Below, in pieces: positions 31,184-43,071 of a DNA stretch of 64,000 bases (positions are counted from its first letter, which is position 1; every line of letters starts with the position of its first letter). This stretch comes from Thelonectria olida (lineage: Eukaryota > Ascomycota > Sordariomycetes > Hypocreales > Nectriaceae). Below the pieces are notes generated by a model. That model did no database searches and was not told the DNA's origin. It was given only the letters and a program-made list of their open reading frames with translations. The position numbers and the translations under genes are program-made. Location: positions 372,001-436,000 of the forward strand of contig JAGPYM010000013.1 in the NCBI GenBank assembly GCA_020736575.1, in the 5' to 3' direction.

Positions 31184-34100
31184 TCTCAAGCCCGGGACAT
31201 TGGAGGCCTAGCCGACAACGGCGAGACGGCGATTGTGACGGCACGAGGAAGCGGTGATCGGCTGAATGAACGGCCGCGTTCGGGGATGGTGACGCAGGGT
31301 AGGAAATGCACACACACGCCTCCTCCGTTCAGACGCGGGATGATTGAGGAAGCGGATGATTGCAACTTGGCAACATCGCAATGGGGTGGGTCGCCCGTTT
31401 TTTAGTGCTCAGGCTGGGCATGGTGTCCATGACGGCGGACGTCACTCGGGACAGAAGAGCGCGGCCAGCGCCTGTGAGCAAACTAACAGCTTGTGGAAGG
31501 CGCGGGTGGACGGGATTGTGGAAGGGGCCCTGGGGCCTGGGGATCCGATCGCACTAATTAGGCGCGCCCGTCCCTTAACTCCTTCGTTCAGGCGCGTTCC
31601 CGCTCGTTGCCGTCCGTCGTGGAGTCGTTGCGAATCCAATCCATGGATGTGCACACGTCTCTGCTCTCCAAGGTTCAGCTCCCACAGGGAACGGACGCTA
31701 GACGTCATGAAGCCCCTGGGAGAACAGGTGAATGCGAGGCTTGCGAGCTAGCTCGGACGGGCCGACGACGTCGTAATCTGCGAGGACGGGATGGTTGAAA
31801 GACGACGGGAGAGCAGGGACGGATAGAGTACTTCGTGCCTAGGTAGCTAGAGAACCGCACCCACGCATGAACCAGCAGCTGACTCTTTCTGTACTACGAG
31901 GTTGCTGATACGCCATGCATCCCCTGCATTACATGTTGGGGTGAGCAGACAATCACAAGGCACAATCGCACCTGCTCGTTTTTGCTCCTCCTCCTTTCTT
32001 TAGCGTCATGGTTTATCACACGGAAAGCCGAGATAGAGAGAAAGAGCGAAGCTGCTTTGTAACTACTTCGTTGAAGCAGGCGACTTCCTTCCTCACTACA
32101 GAACTTGGTGGGGTCGTCTTTTGCCGTTGGTTGGCTCTTTCTAGCGTTTCAGCAACCCTCCACAATCTTTTCTCGTCACACGCATATTCGTAACTACTAA
32201 CGCAACTCCCAGACTCGAAAAGAAGACGGGGATTTATTCCCTCTCGACTGACTCGGTAGCTAGTCAACTTATCACATTTGCTCAGATGCATCCTGCAACT
32301 GCACAACAACTGCACTTGACCCAAGCCATGGCTTCATCCCCCACACCCATGCCACAATGTCAATCCATGCACTATCTGGAAACGCCCGATTCCTTCCTTT
32401 CTCCCTTCGACCCTTTCTCCGTTCTCTGGCAGGCAGGCAGCCCGGCCCGGGGTGCCTGCGCACCTTTTGCGGGTTTTACTTTGACGATTGACTCTTGTGC
32501 GCCTCGAGAAGTCTCGGTCTTGGTCCTGCGTGGAGCATCAGATATATCCATCCTATCTCAGCTCATCTCTCAGAAACTTGTCTCGCGAACAATGTCAGGA
32601 GGCTTCCTGGCTAGCTGACTGGCCAGCCACCTTTTTAGACTCATCCTCTAGAGCGTCCGTGCCCACCTTCTAGTCCAGGCCACCTGGAAACATTTGGACT
32701 CGTGAGTTCCGAGCTGGCGACGTCTTATTATTACAGCTGCTGCCACTCCGGCTGGCGTCACCAGACATCGAGAACTTTTACCTAGTGAGACCCGAACGCC
32801 ACCACCACCGAGGCCACCATCTCCGATCTGTGAACAGTCTGAGCCATTCGCCCACACCAAGAGGTACTTTTGCCTGACCCCGTTTGCTGGGTCAACGCGC
32901 CTTGGCAATGGAAAAGACGACAGGTCCAGTGCTCGAGGAATGCAAGTCTTGTCAACCTGTCACACTGATACTACCACGCCCCCTGCCGGCTCTGCTTAAC
33001 CCGGCCATGCGGCAAAATCAACCATGCTGACCGTTGCCGTTGGGTTTGCCAAACCTCAAACTGGAACCCCCCGGACCGGCAATCTGCACGGGAGAGCAGT
33101 CCGACCCTGGATCAAATTCCTAACATGTTAATTAGACATTTGGTCCATGTTGCAACTCCCTTTCCACGGACCCGCATGGCATCAAAGCCACGACCGGCTG
33201 ACGCCCCAAACTTTCCGCTCCCTTGACCGCGTCTTCCCTCAGCCTTGGTCGGATCTCGAAAAATTCCAAGGCTGTCAGAGCCAGATCGGCCCGCCAATCA
33301 TTCGGCTTGTTGCAAGGGAGTTCGTCTTGGAATGGTCCCGGAACCGGTCAGGCGGCACCAATCGCGTACTCTCCCGCCTCGACTTGACCATTTCTCCACT
33401 CGCGGGGCCACCCGCATTCCTTTGGAGCCATTTCGCCTCACTTCGAAGTTCGTCCGCACGACAGGGCATTCCGTCTGCACCACCCCCGACCCGTCCCGTT
33501 GGGGTCTTGTGAGCTAAGCATCACGGGAGGGTGCTCGATACCGACTCGGTACTCGCTCTGGGGGTCGACGGCTTTTGAACCATTCGTCTGGCGACATTTC
33601 GATGCCGGCCTGCGGTTTCATGGCGAAGCACCCACGGGCTAGTTCCAACCACGCACGCACGGCTTGGACATCGCCAGTCTCTCCTGGGAAACCCGGCAGA
33701 ATTCCACAATCGAGCACATTTCACACACGAGGAATCCCCAGGACGATTCCCCATTCCCCAGCCCTCATTCATCCCTGCGTCTCCTCAAGCGCGGCCGGGG
33801 CTGTTCGCGCCAAGTACTCCGTGCAAGTCTCCGCCCTGATACTGGCTCTCCCCTTTCAGAGTCTCACTCCAGCACTGATTGCTTCGTCTGGGGCGGTTGG
33901 CGCCTATCCTCATGCAGCCACTGCCCAGGATAGCCTGCTAACAGCTCACATCAGACCATTGCCAGGGGCGAGGTTTTTTCCAATCCCGCACCGGTGTGCT
34001 TCCGCTTAGACAAAGCGTCGAAACATTCTGTGAACTCAGCTGGGATCAATTGTTTAGTTGCGGCCTCGGGTATGACATAGCATACGGTATGTCCGAGACG

Positions 34101-34646
34101 AAACAACATGTCGAACCTTCGGGACCTTCTTCGCAGACTAGACACCGCCATGGCACTCGTGGGCTAGGACTTTGCTTTTTCCACGAGGGCTAACAAGCGC
34201 GAAATGCCCGATACGTGTGATCGTCCATTGGCCCTCTTGCACCACATGCGGCTCACCCATGTCTCATCACCACTCTGTCACTTGGAAAGCTTCTTGATTG
34301 GCTGTCTGACCGAGGCAAGAAGACCGGCCTTGCAGCGTGCCGCTATCGAACCGCTAGAAGCGGTGTCGGTGAACCATCCCGGTTTGGGTGACTGTGGCAC
34401 ACAGTACGTAACTATCAACAACACCCTCCCTCCCAATATGGCTTCAAGGGATCATATTTCCCCCGCCCCGGGGATGCCGCAAACGGCCGTACGCCCCCAA
34501 CATGTATGACACCGTTTCCGTCCTCTTCTTAACCCCTGCTCGAGAATTTACAAGGTCGCCGTGGGATTAAAACCGGTGCTGGGACCCTGTTGCTTAATGT
34601 TCATCCTGTTGAGATTCCCCCGTCAACCATAGCTGAGTAGTTTGAC
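31184..34646. other. 3.5-kb gene desert
   Basis: No coding region is supported despite many chance frames of 60-145 codons. Composition is GC-rich with CT-rich tracts (about 31980-32010, 32380-32430), and parts look like a long promoter or leader. No tRNA, 5S or repeat array was recognised. A non-coding RNA cannot be excluded. Confidence 0.35.
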
Positions 34647-35639
34647 ATGCCTACTCAACCTTTTACATCGAAGACGATGGTGTCTATACAATCTCGCATC
34701 GACCACACCAACGAGGAGCGGCCATCATCCCGTTCTCTCGCAAAGGTCAACTTCGGGTCTCTTCCAACCGAGTTGCGCCTCAAGATCTGGTCCCGTGCCG
34801 TCGAGCCCCGAGTCGTCTTGTATGGCGACCTGGTTCAGGGCCATGGAGTTTATCCCTTGCCCAGTGTTACTCAACTCAACATAGAGGCGCGAACGGAAAC
34901 CAGGCAAGGGTATGAGTCCATCGGTCACGGGTCCTACTTTGACTTTGATAGAGATATACTCGTCTGCGACCACAAAATATCTGACTTAGTCTCCAATCCC
35001 TACCTCGAAGGCTTGGCCCCCCAAATCAAGAGACTCGCGTATTGGGACTGCTTCCCCGACGATGGACGAGTCGACGGACCCAATCATTATTCAGTCTATC
35101 TCTCAGCATGTTATCGTCAACGAGATTTTGGGAAGATCGAGTTTGACCGATTTTGGTTCCCCAACTTGGAGGATTTGTGGATTGTCAAGGTTGGGGAGAT
35201 TGACCCAGCATGGATGATCCAAGTCGATACGAAGGCCAATTATGAAGATCGACTCAAGAAACTCGCCAAACAGTTCCGATACTGGGTCGACGAGAACATT
35301 ATTGAGATGGCTTCTTTAGATCTCGACGACCCCGAAGTCAAATCTGTCATGAACGAAGGGCGGTGTGGGAAAGTGGACTGTCATGAACTCAACCAGGGAC
35401 GCAGCAAGATGGTATCAAAGATCAAGTTCATTGATGGGAAGTACGAGGCACCGACAGATGGCAAGGAATGGGTGCGAATCCTTCCATGGCAGATCGACGA
35501 AGAAAAAGTCAAGGGAAACCGTACATGCGAGAATCGAATGAGATGGGTTCTGGTGGAACGCATTCTGACCTTTGACCTACAATGGGATGGTTGGAACGAG
35601 TCAGGCAATGGAGTTCGGCGCAGAAGGGTGTCGAAGTGA
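34647..35639 (+). CDS. 2EXR-domain protein of unknown function
   Basis: A single exon of 330 aa. After a polar N-terminus, the 2EXR/F-box-like motif appears as FGSLPTELRLKIWSRAVEPRVV (about 36-57), followed by QLNIEARTETRQGYESI and a YFDFDRDILVCD strand. These correspond to the usual 'family' pattern of abundant fungal 2EXR proteins, whose function is not known. The rest is mixed alpha/beta with Trp/Asp-rich text (FWFPNLEDLWIVKVGEID) and ends in a basic tail RRRRVSK. No signal or membrane segment. ATG at 34647 is used; a second at 34677 is possible. A decayed relative begins about 100 bp downstream. Confidence 0.8.
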   Translation: MPTQPFTSKTMVSIQSRIDHTNEERPSSRSLAKVNFGSLPTELRLKIWSRAVEPRVVLYGDLVQGHGVYPLPSVTQLNIEARTETRQGYESIGHGSYFDFDRDILVCDHKISDLVSNPYLEGLAPQIKRLAYWDCFPDDGRVDGPNHYSVYLSACYRQRDFGKIEFDRFWFPNLEDLWIVKVGEIDPAWMIQVDTKANYEDRLKKLAKQFRYWVDENIIEMASLDLDDPEVKSVMNEGRCGKVDCHELNQGRSKMVSKIKFIDGKYEAPTDGKEWVRILPWQIDEEKVKGNRTCENRMRWVLVERILTFDLQWDGWNESGNGVRRRRVSK

Positions 35640-35735
35640 AGGGAACACACGATGTGGACGGTGGTGGATCGTACCGAGCTTCATCAGGGATTGGAACATG
35701 CATGAAAGAGACGTCTTGCCTTGAGTCGACTACAG

Positions 35736-36175
35736 GTTGAAGTCATACTGCCGTCGGCGAAGCTTCGACTTATTCTTTATGGAAAGATGTGTCTGAAGAA
35801 TGGACAGGTTTATGATATACAACGGCTTGTTGGAATTCAACCCTGAGGCAATTTAGCGCCTCGCGGGATGTGTGCAACATGATTTTCTCTTCAACGTTGC
35901 ATCTTGCCTATACTATAGATTGGACTGGGCTTATTGTTGAGGATGGTTATGCGCCAATGCGACTCTGGAAAGTAATTGCCTTTCAGAGGATAATGGATGG
36001 GAATTGGAATTGATCGAGACTTCTCCGGGGCCTGGATAAACTTCACCTTTGGTTAGGGTGCTCATGGAATTATCTATCATGGAACTTGGCAGGCAAGAGA
36101 TGGAATCTGTTTACTCGGGAGCTGAAAGAGATATCAGGGAGTTGGTATGACGACAAAGTCAATGATCGAATTTAG
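35736..36175 (+). pseudogene. Decayed 2EXR/DUF7730-like gene fragment
   Basis: Three frames in succession give protein-like text with family flavour. First, ILPSAKLRLILYGKMCLKNG and QVYDIQRLVGIQP run to TGA at 35844. With a one-base frame change, LRQFSASRDVCNMIFSSTLHLAYTI and APMRLWKVIAFQRIMDG run to TGA at 36011, then LRGLDKLHLWLGCSW and ELKEISGSWYDDKVNDRI run to TAG at 36173. The order (LP…LRL motif, interior, 'LHLWL' strand) mirrors intact fungal F-box-like proteins. At least one frameshift and one extra stop show decay. It follows the intact 2EXR gene on the same strand, but the two are not clearly copies of each other. Call is by eye and moderate. Confidence 0.4.
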
Positions 36176-36859
36176 CCGGGATTATCTTAGGTCCACAGAA
36201 CCGGGTATGTCAGGATGGCGGAGTTGTGTGATAGGATAAATACGATGATTTCACTATTTATAAGGTCCAGCCTCTGAAGGCAGTTTTTATTGTGCAACTA
36301 TTCAATTCGTAGTGCGCGAATCCGAAGTGAAGATTAACTACCCAATACCCAGGTGGCAGGCCAGCAATATTAGACGTGGGAGGGTGATGAAAAGGGGCAC
36401 GAACATTCATTTCTTTGGGAAGTAAGTAGTTGTTAATAATCTGATCAGGCTGGTTTTGGAATCAACTTGACCTGCATACTTAGCAGTTATTGATCCTCAA
36501 TCTCGCTGCTAGAGCAGGAGTGGAGTCTCATGTCTTAGGACTATGGCCCGAGATTCTTTGATAAACTCCTAACAGGATTCGAGTTTATTGAAGCCAATCC
36601 GTACATTCATTATCATATTTCATTGTGGCGTGGGATCAATGAAGTTGAAAGAAGCTGCCTCCTAGTCCTTGGTATTTGGAAAGTGACGTCGGGTGGGTCC
36701 GTCGCAACGCAGGTACGTACCTCACGGCTCGAAACATTGACCCTTGCGCAACCTCTTTCTTTCTGGACCACGAACATCGCTTTCGCAACATCTCGAATCC
36801 CATCGACACCCGCGCAATACCCTTCACCACCGCGACAAACTCTTCGACATCATTCCAAA
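36176..36859. other. Intergenic, MED31 promoter side
   Basis: AT-rich spacer between the gene relic and MED31. Nothing coding is supported before the MED31 ATG. Confidence 0.35.
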
Positions 36860-37312
36860 ATGGCCGGTCCACCTTCACAGGATGTCACGATGGGCTCTCC
36901 CCCTCCCGTACTTGCTCCAACCGACACGGAAGCCCTGTATGGTGGTTACTCGCGATTCGAAATTGAGCTCGAGGTGCGCCAGGTTTCACTTTATATCATA
37001 AGAGACCCATCCATATTTTTTGCTAACACTTGTCGTGCACAGTTTGTTCAGTCCCTCGCTAACCCGTACTACCTCAACCATCTCGCTTCCCAGAAGCTCC
37101 TCACGCAGCCCGCCTTCGTCGCCTACCTCGCCTACCTGCAGTACTGGAGCAAGCCGCCGTACCTCAAGTACCTGACCTACCCGGGCCCTACGCTCCGCCA
37201 CCTAGAGCTGCTACAGCAAGAAAACTTCCGGCTTCAAGTCATGAGTCCCGATGTGGTGCAGCGGCTGGTGGAGGAGGGCATGAAGGCGTCGGTCGAGTGG
37301 CATCGCGAGTGA
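36860..37312 (+). CDS. med31: Mediator complex subunit 31
   Basis: Two exons (36860..36973 and 37043..37312) give 127 aa. Med31/Soh1 is a middle-module Mediator subunit that links regulators to RNA polymerase II. The signature is unmistakable: YSRFEIELE|FVQSLANPYYLNHLAS across the splice, then AFVAYLAYLQYWSKPPYLKYLTYPGPTLRHLELLQ. The N-terminal 25 residues are a Pro-rich extension. The intron is 69 nt, GTGCGC…GCACAG, phase 0. The gene converges on RPC11, with under 300 bp between the stop codons. Confidence 0.96.
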   Translation: MAGPPSQDVTMGSPPPVLAPTDTEALYGGYSRFEIELEVRQVSLYIIRDPSIFFANTCRAQFVQSLANPYYLNHLASQKLLTQPAFVAYLAYLQYWSKPPYLKYLTYPGPTLRHLELLQQENFRLQVMSPDVVQRLVEEGMKASVEWHRE

Positions 37313-37600
37313 ATGCTACTGCGCGCAGCATTCAAAATAACCATCGACGAGCAGAGGGACGGTGCAATTGGGATTCATCAATTTATTGAAACGAAAAAGA
37401 CGATTACATTTTGAAGGTAGCATGTCGCATGGCACCCACGGCACCAGACCTCTTGAGAGGAGCATGCGATTCTAGTCGTCGGTTACACCACACGACATGA
37501 GTCAAAACGAACTCAGTATTTCCCGGCACACAGAAATCCACAACTCCATGCTCCTCGCATAAAAACAACACCCCTCGGGTCCAACCTTTTCGTACCAAAC

Positions 37601-37990
37601 TCAGTTCTCTCTCCACCGAACACCACACGTCATGCACTTGTAGAAGCTCGTCATGGGCTCATCAGCACTGCGAATCTGAACCTGGAAGAAGGCAGCCTCG
37701 TCGCCATCGCAACCTTCGGCAGGGCACTGGACCCGGCCCTTTTGCGCATTGTCCCAGGCTCCCGGACCGCCAAAGACATCCTCCTTTTCGACTCGTTCGT
37801 ACACGCGGCGGGAGAAGACGGGCTCGGTGATGTGGTGCTCAAACGGGCAGGTGCGGCACTCGAGGCGGTTGGTTCGGGTGTTGGTCAGGGAGACGGTGAG
37901 GATGTTTGCGCAATGGGGGCAGACTGGGAGAGAGTCATGTTAGGACTAGAGTCTGGGTTGATATGGAAGTGAAAACTTACAGAGCAACAT
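37601..37990 (-). CDS. rpc11: RNA polymerase III subunit Rpc11 (POLR3K)
   Basis: Two exons (37990..37981 and 37923..37601) give 110 aa, the exact size of yeast Rpc11. The subunit is needed for RNA cleavage, termination and reinitiation by Pol III. Exon 1 is 10 nt (Met-Leu-Leu-T). The protein has an N-terminal zinc ribbon (FCPHC…LECRTC) and a TFIIS-like C-terminal ribbon (VQCPAEGCDGDEAAFFQVQIRSADEPMTSFYKCMTCGVRW) that contains the Q.RSADEP catalytic hairpin; RSADEPMT is the invariant cleavage motif. The DVFGGPGAWDN linker fits Rpc11 rather than Rpb9. Intron 57 nt with CTAAC branch site. Confidence 0.95.
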
Positions 37991-38637
37991 GACTGCGGCT
38001 GGGCTCTGAGCGGGATTGGGAAGCAGATTAAGTCGATATCCACGGTCGTGTGATGATGCCAAGCACAACTCTGCTCTGAAATGTGTTTCGTTGCACTCGT
38101 AGGGTGTGAGTAATGTTTCGAGGTTGGTTTCGAGAAATGGAAAAATTCCGGGCCAGGCGGGTTGCGGGCATCACTTCGGCATGGTGGGGTCCGGCCGGGG
38201 TGGGCTCTTTCCATACTCTGAGCGCCTACAAGTCCAGGGGCCCACTACCTACCTACCTATCTATAATTCTTTCAGAAGGGTAACATCCACTAAAATTGCC
38301 TGTACCTGTGCCACCTTGTTCTCTCCGCTGCAATTGGAAGTACCTTTGAAACCAAACCGTCCACCCCAAAGCGTCGGGTTTCACTGCCACCTCCTCGTAG
38401 CCTTTTAATTAAGGCCTATCCCAACAACCTCGACCCTTACGCATCCCCCCTACAGCCTCTCCCGCCGGTCCCTTTTTCAATCCTCGACGCTGCCTCTTCC
38501 GACTCATCCGCCTCTCTTCCATTTCTTCGCGACAGTTTCCTGTTCGTTGCGCAGCCACGACGAACGTCGACGGGTCTGACTACCCCGCCCCCGCGATCCC
38601 AACGAGATATCCTTTGGAAGGGCGAAAGCACGGCAAC
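37991..38637. promoter_or_regulatory. Divergent promoter of RPC11 and the ankyrin gene
   Basis: About 650 bp between divergent starts; it should hold both promoters and the ankyrin gene leader. No other feature. Confidence 0.4.
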
Positions 38638-39428
38638 ATGGCCGCCGACGAGGAGCACGATGTAATTCGCCTCTCCGACAACTGTGACAACGGGACTTGA
38701 AACGCTAAGATTTTTTTCTTTTCGCAGGGCGCCTCGGTCAAGGAGCTTCTCATCGAGGCCTGTCGCCGCAACAACACCGACCTCCTCACCGAGTGCCTCG
38801 AAGGCAAGTCTGACGACGAGATTTCCAAGCTGCTCAACACCACCACGACCGTCATGGGCAACCACCTGTACCACGAAGCCGCCTCGCGCGGAAACTGTAC
38901 GTCTGAACCTCCCCGGGCCGAAATTACTACCGAAAACGCCAAACCCTTGACGAGCCGCAGTCAAAACTAACTCACCCCGCCCTAGACGAAATCATCGACC
39001 TCCTCCTCGACCAGCCCGAATTCGAATGCGACCCCATCAACCGCCTCGAGGGCGACACGCCGCTGCACACGGCCATCCGCTGGATCAACAGCGAGCCGCG
39101 CGCCCAGCGACCCTTTGGCAACGCCCTGGTCGAGATGATGCTCGAGGCCGGCTCGTCCCCCCGCATCAAGAACAAGGCCCGCCTGACGCCCTTCCACCTG
39201 GTCGACCCGACCAACCCGGACCTGCGCGACCTGATCCAGAAGCACGAGTACGCCAACCAAAACGCCGGCGACTTCATCCCCGTCGACGAGGCCGCCGTGC
39301 GCCGCGACGTTGGCGGCCAGAACCACGTCGTGCCCGACCAAGAGAGCGACGACGACGCTGAGTTTAGCGGGAGCGATGAGGAGGAGCGTGCAGAGTGGGA
39401 GAGGAGGAGAAAGGAGAAGAAGAGGTAG
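38638..39428 (+). CDS. Small ankyrin-repeat protein
   Basis: Three exons (38638..38661, 38728..38896, 38986..39428) give 211 aa. Ankyrin units are visible: SVKELLIEACRRNNTDLLTECLEG, then NHLYHEAASRGNYEIIDLLLDQPEFECDPINRLEGDTPLHTAIRW across the second splice, and a degenerate unit with NALVEMMLEAGSSPRIKNKARLTPFHLV. The tail is acidic then basic (ESDDDAEFSGSDEEE…RRRKEKKR). The size and layout resemble the small conserved fungal ankyrin protein related to yeast YGL242C, whose role is unknown. It is likely cytosolic or nuclear; the basic tail could act as a nuclear signal. Exon 1 is only 24 nt. Confidence 0.88.
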
Positions 39429-39867
39429 AAGCTCCGAACATGTTGAAACAGACTATAGAAGGCGGCGTACGCATGGGTTTTGGTAATTACATGCGGCAAA
39501 GGTTTGGACATAAAATACCATCACATTTAGCTGCACGACAGACCAAAATGGTTGGCATGGATCATGACACATAGGCAATAGAGCCTGTACAAAGGTAGAT
39601 ATGAATAAGTATTACTTTCAATTTGGGTTACCTTGCAATCCTGATTACCTAGGTATCGAAAGGATAAGGGTATCTGAGCTCCAACACTAGTCTATAGGGC
39701 AGACCTGCTGCCCACCGCCCCCATCATGACATCGTCTACTCGTTGCTCTCGACAAGTGACTTGGGATCCATACGCTCAGGAGGAACGCCGAGGAATACCA
39801 GTCCGGTCGATATTAAAACAAAGGAAATAAAAGACACCAATATTGCTATTCGACGTTGCTTGCCCCA
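39429..39867. other. Intergenic between convergent genes
   Basis: Spacer with the 3' ends of the ankyrin and thaumatin-like genes; no other gene. Confidence 0.4.
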
Positions 39868-41153
39868 TCATAGTAGCATCAAAGCTCCCGCCATGGCAGC
39901 CAAAGCCAATGTGGCCATGACTGGTCGGGCGCCGGTTGCAGCGCTCCTCTCCTCTTCGATATAGGTGAGATTCTTTAGACGGCTGATAGCCAGGTCCGAC
40001 AAGTTTCCCGAGTTGCCCAGTTCAGAGATTTCGTCTCCCAATTGACGCAAAATATTAGTAGAGCGTCCCTTCGGGCAGATGGTGACTTCCCAGCCGCCGC
40101 CGTTGGGGATGGTGAAGGTGGACTTTCCATCGTCAAAGGCGTAACTGTAGGCATCGGGGCAAATCCTTTTCGCGGCGTAACTGTAGTCGGATGGGCGACA
40201 AATGTCTGGGTCATGGTAGTCACCAACACAGCAATCCTTGTCTGAGCCGGTTGTAGCACAAGCACTGTTGCAAGGCGAGAAATCGGGTCGTTTTATCATA
40301 TCATCTGGGTAGGGGTAGATGCCATCTCCAGGCTTAGTTGGAGGAAAGGTTAAATACCTCCAAGGACACCATCGAGCGGCTCTCTTATTGTCAATCGTTG
40401 TTTCCAAGGGAATGGGGTAGGTCGAGTTCGCGTAGTAAGTGCCCGTCTCGGACTCAGCGTAGAGCCAGCCTGGCGTTGCAATACAGGCACAGTTGGTGAG
40501 GTTCGGCGGAATGAAGGACGTGTTCTTGGAGGGAATGTGCTTGATACCGATAGGAAGGTTGTATCCGTCAACAAGAGAGATGTCATAAAATGTTTGCTTG
40601 TTGTTGATGCCACCAGCAAGGTTGAACTCGGCGAGCGTTGCGGGCGTATCACCCTATTTGACGTTAGTTGCCGGGTGGTCCTAGAGGTGGCTTCACTTAC
40701 ACTGAATTGACAGTTTAGCTTCCCAACACAGTCTCCTGTTTTGCAAGAGGCTGAATCTCCCTTGACGGTACAGTTTGTGCGACCCCAGACGCGACCCTGC
40801 CAATCCGAGCTGACCCAAAGTCTTCTGCTTTTCCCATCCCGAAGCTCGAACCCGCCCACCTCAGGACCGGCTCCATTCTGAGTTGCAATTCCAGGCCAGA
40901 TGGTACCACCACATCTATTGGTTACGATGAGGGGTCTCTTGCCGTCCCAGTTGTCGGAATCGTCCAAGTCTCTTTTGGGGACACTAATCCGGGGACCATA
41001 CTTTGCAATTCCGGCCAGCGGGATTCGTGGTAGGCTTGGAAAGATTTCTGCTGTTACTCCATCGAAGAGCAATGCAGCAACGAGCGCTGTGAGTAAAAGC
41101 CGACAAAAGAAAGAGACGCTGGAGAAGCGCCTACGACTTGAGGGAAACAGCAT
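39868..41153 (-). CDS. Thaumatin-like protein, probably GPI-anchored
   Basis: Two exons (41153..40701 and 40653..39868) joined over a 47-nt GTAAGT…CTAAC…ATAG intron give 412 aa. After a hydrophobic signal (FFCRLLLTALVAALLFDGVTA) the thaumatin fold begins at RPLIVTNRCGGTIWPGIATQNG, with GGFELRDGKSRRLWVSSDWQGRVWGRTNC, the TGDC element, and after the splice GDTPATLAEFNLAG and DISLVDGYNLPI. Later come PDFSPCNSACAT and DICRPSDYSYAAKRICPDAYSYAFDD, which match the fungal thaumatin-like end. The C-terminus is a hydrophobic tail (ATLALAAMAGALMLL), so surface attachment by GPI is likely. Many such proteins bind or cleave beta-glucans, but activity here is not known. Upstream in-frame ATGs exist; 41153 gives a proper signal peptide. 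Confidence 0.92.
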
Positions 41154-43071
41154 GCCCGAATGAAAGGAAAACAACTTGTGGTGAATAGAACAATGAGAAA
41201 CGATGGTTGGTGTAAGCGCGAAATCCAATGCAGGAGTTTGTAGAGCAGCTCCGATCCAAAGCGCAAAGATTTTAAAGAATTTCATGCGAGGCACTCTGAG
41301 GGGAGGTCGAGTTGGGTCGGATAGGATGATATAGGTCTCGAGGTGGCGGGTTGCAGAGAATGAAGGATTGGTTGCGCGAGTTCAGGAACCGGGAAACGGG
41401 TGACGTCGAGTTGGATAACTTGCAATGAGGGCGAATGAAGTAGCGCGGAGTCGTTAGTCTGGCGCTGAGTCGATTCCTTGAATTGTCCCCTGTCAGTCGA
41501 TCAACGTTTCAGATACCAGCAAGGGTCTCAGGTGAGAGACGAGAGGCGATGAGCTGGACCGAGCGAGGCAGGGCAAAATGATGATCGAAAATACTTGGAA
41601 TCGGCTGATAACCAAAAAGTGAGGTAAAACGTGAGGAGCCGTTTCAAAGAGCGAAAGGGAAACAAAGAGGAAAAACGAAGGACAAAAGGGCACAGAAGCC
41701 CAGCTCAAGAGGTGAGGGGCGGGCTCTGGTTTGTTGAAGTGATGTTGATGAAAACGGCTTCATTAAGGTTGGTTGAGCTGGGCGAGGGAGAGTAATTTGG
41801 CACCGTCTGCTCGAGGCACGTGGAATTGTTGTTTGAAAGCTAGATAGGGCAGCCATGACGTACAAAAGCACCAGGCGCGAGTCGGCGATGATCAAATCAG
41901 AATAGCAACAGCAGGGGCGGATAATAAGCGAGCAGCGTTCCTGCCTATCGATCAGTTAAGTCCAAGAAAGAGAGGGATGGAGAACCACATTTGCGTGCTA
42001 CTTCTTTTCGTCGAGGCACAGATTGACACCTTGCTCTGTAGAGTAATTGATGTTGAGTGCAAGCACTAATAAGCTCAGGCCGAATGTCATTTTCCGGCTT
42101 GCATTTATCTTGTGAGTTTCTTGGCTTGTCAAGATCTATTCAGTTGGCCACCCTATTGGCACATCATTCCACTCGACAACATGACATGTACCTGCATACA
42201 ACACACGTTAACCTTAATCTTCATTCTTAAACTGCCCACCGTTCATTTAATTGGCAAATACTCATGACACCTAATTACAACCTTTGCTTGCGCCAGCAAT
42301 TCACCAGACACCAATTCAGCCTTGTATCGGGCTTCTACATCAAACAAAAGGACATGGTGTTTTGTGTTGTTTATATAGTACGTCGTCCTACCGATGCCAC
42401 CGATATATTCTGCCGTTTTTCGCCCAGTAGCTTTCACATAAGCATATAGATGACATAACATCTGAAATTTTCGACAAGCATCAGGCACTCGCGTTAGAGA
42501 TACAAGATTGGAAGAGCAGTGTGAGCGCCACACCGAGTACCGGAAGGAAAACGGGCTGTACGAGAGTGAGTTGGACAAATTCCTTGTTGCTTTAAAAGTG
42601 TGAAAGCTAACTGGTCTTGTTCGCAAGACTAGCGTTCTTCTTCACTCGATAAACTACCAAGGAAGCATTTTTGACGTCTGATAGGTTCTTCTCTAGCTCC
42701 CTCGGTTGTTCCTATAGCTACCTATGTATGTAGTAGACAGCCAAGTGTTGGAGACACCCAAAAATGCCCAATTCGTTGCGAACCAAGCACCAGTAACGCA
42801 ACACAGTCTGGGTGGCCAGAACTTTTACGGAAATCCTATCATCTCGAAAGTCAACAGGCTCATTGGCTGCGAATGTGGCCGCCAGGGGAGAGCTATTATA
42901 AGCCTAGACTGTTGGCACTAACATGACCCGCTCCGCCTCAAAAGAAGGGTTCAGTAAGGTGCATACACAAGATGTAATTCAATTCGTCATGCTATCCTGA
43001 GATCAAATGCTCTTAATTTTACTATTTTTTTCTCGTTACACGTTCGTAAGACATTAACGCCCACTAACAAT
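41154..43071. other. 1.9-kb intergenic region
   Basis: Promoter side of the thaumatin-like gene and 3' side of transaldolase. A 127-codon minus-strand frame (42243-42626) is the only long one; it shows no motif and is not called. No RNA gene recognised. Confidence 0.35.

Noticed and set aside
33147..34009. Plus-strand frames of 121 and 144 codons in the gene desert
   Set aside because: GC-rich region gives long chance frames on several phases at once; text is Pro/Arg/Ser-rich without structure.
42243..42626. 127-codon minus-strand open frame
   Set aside because: No motif, no neighbouring exon with a matching phase and AT-rich composition; likely chance.
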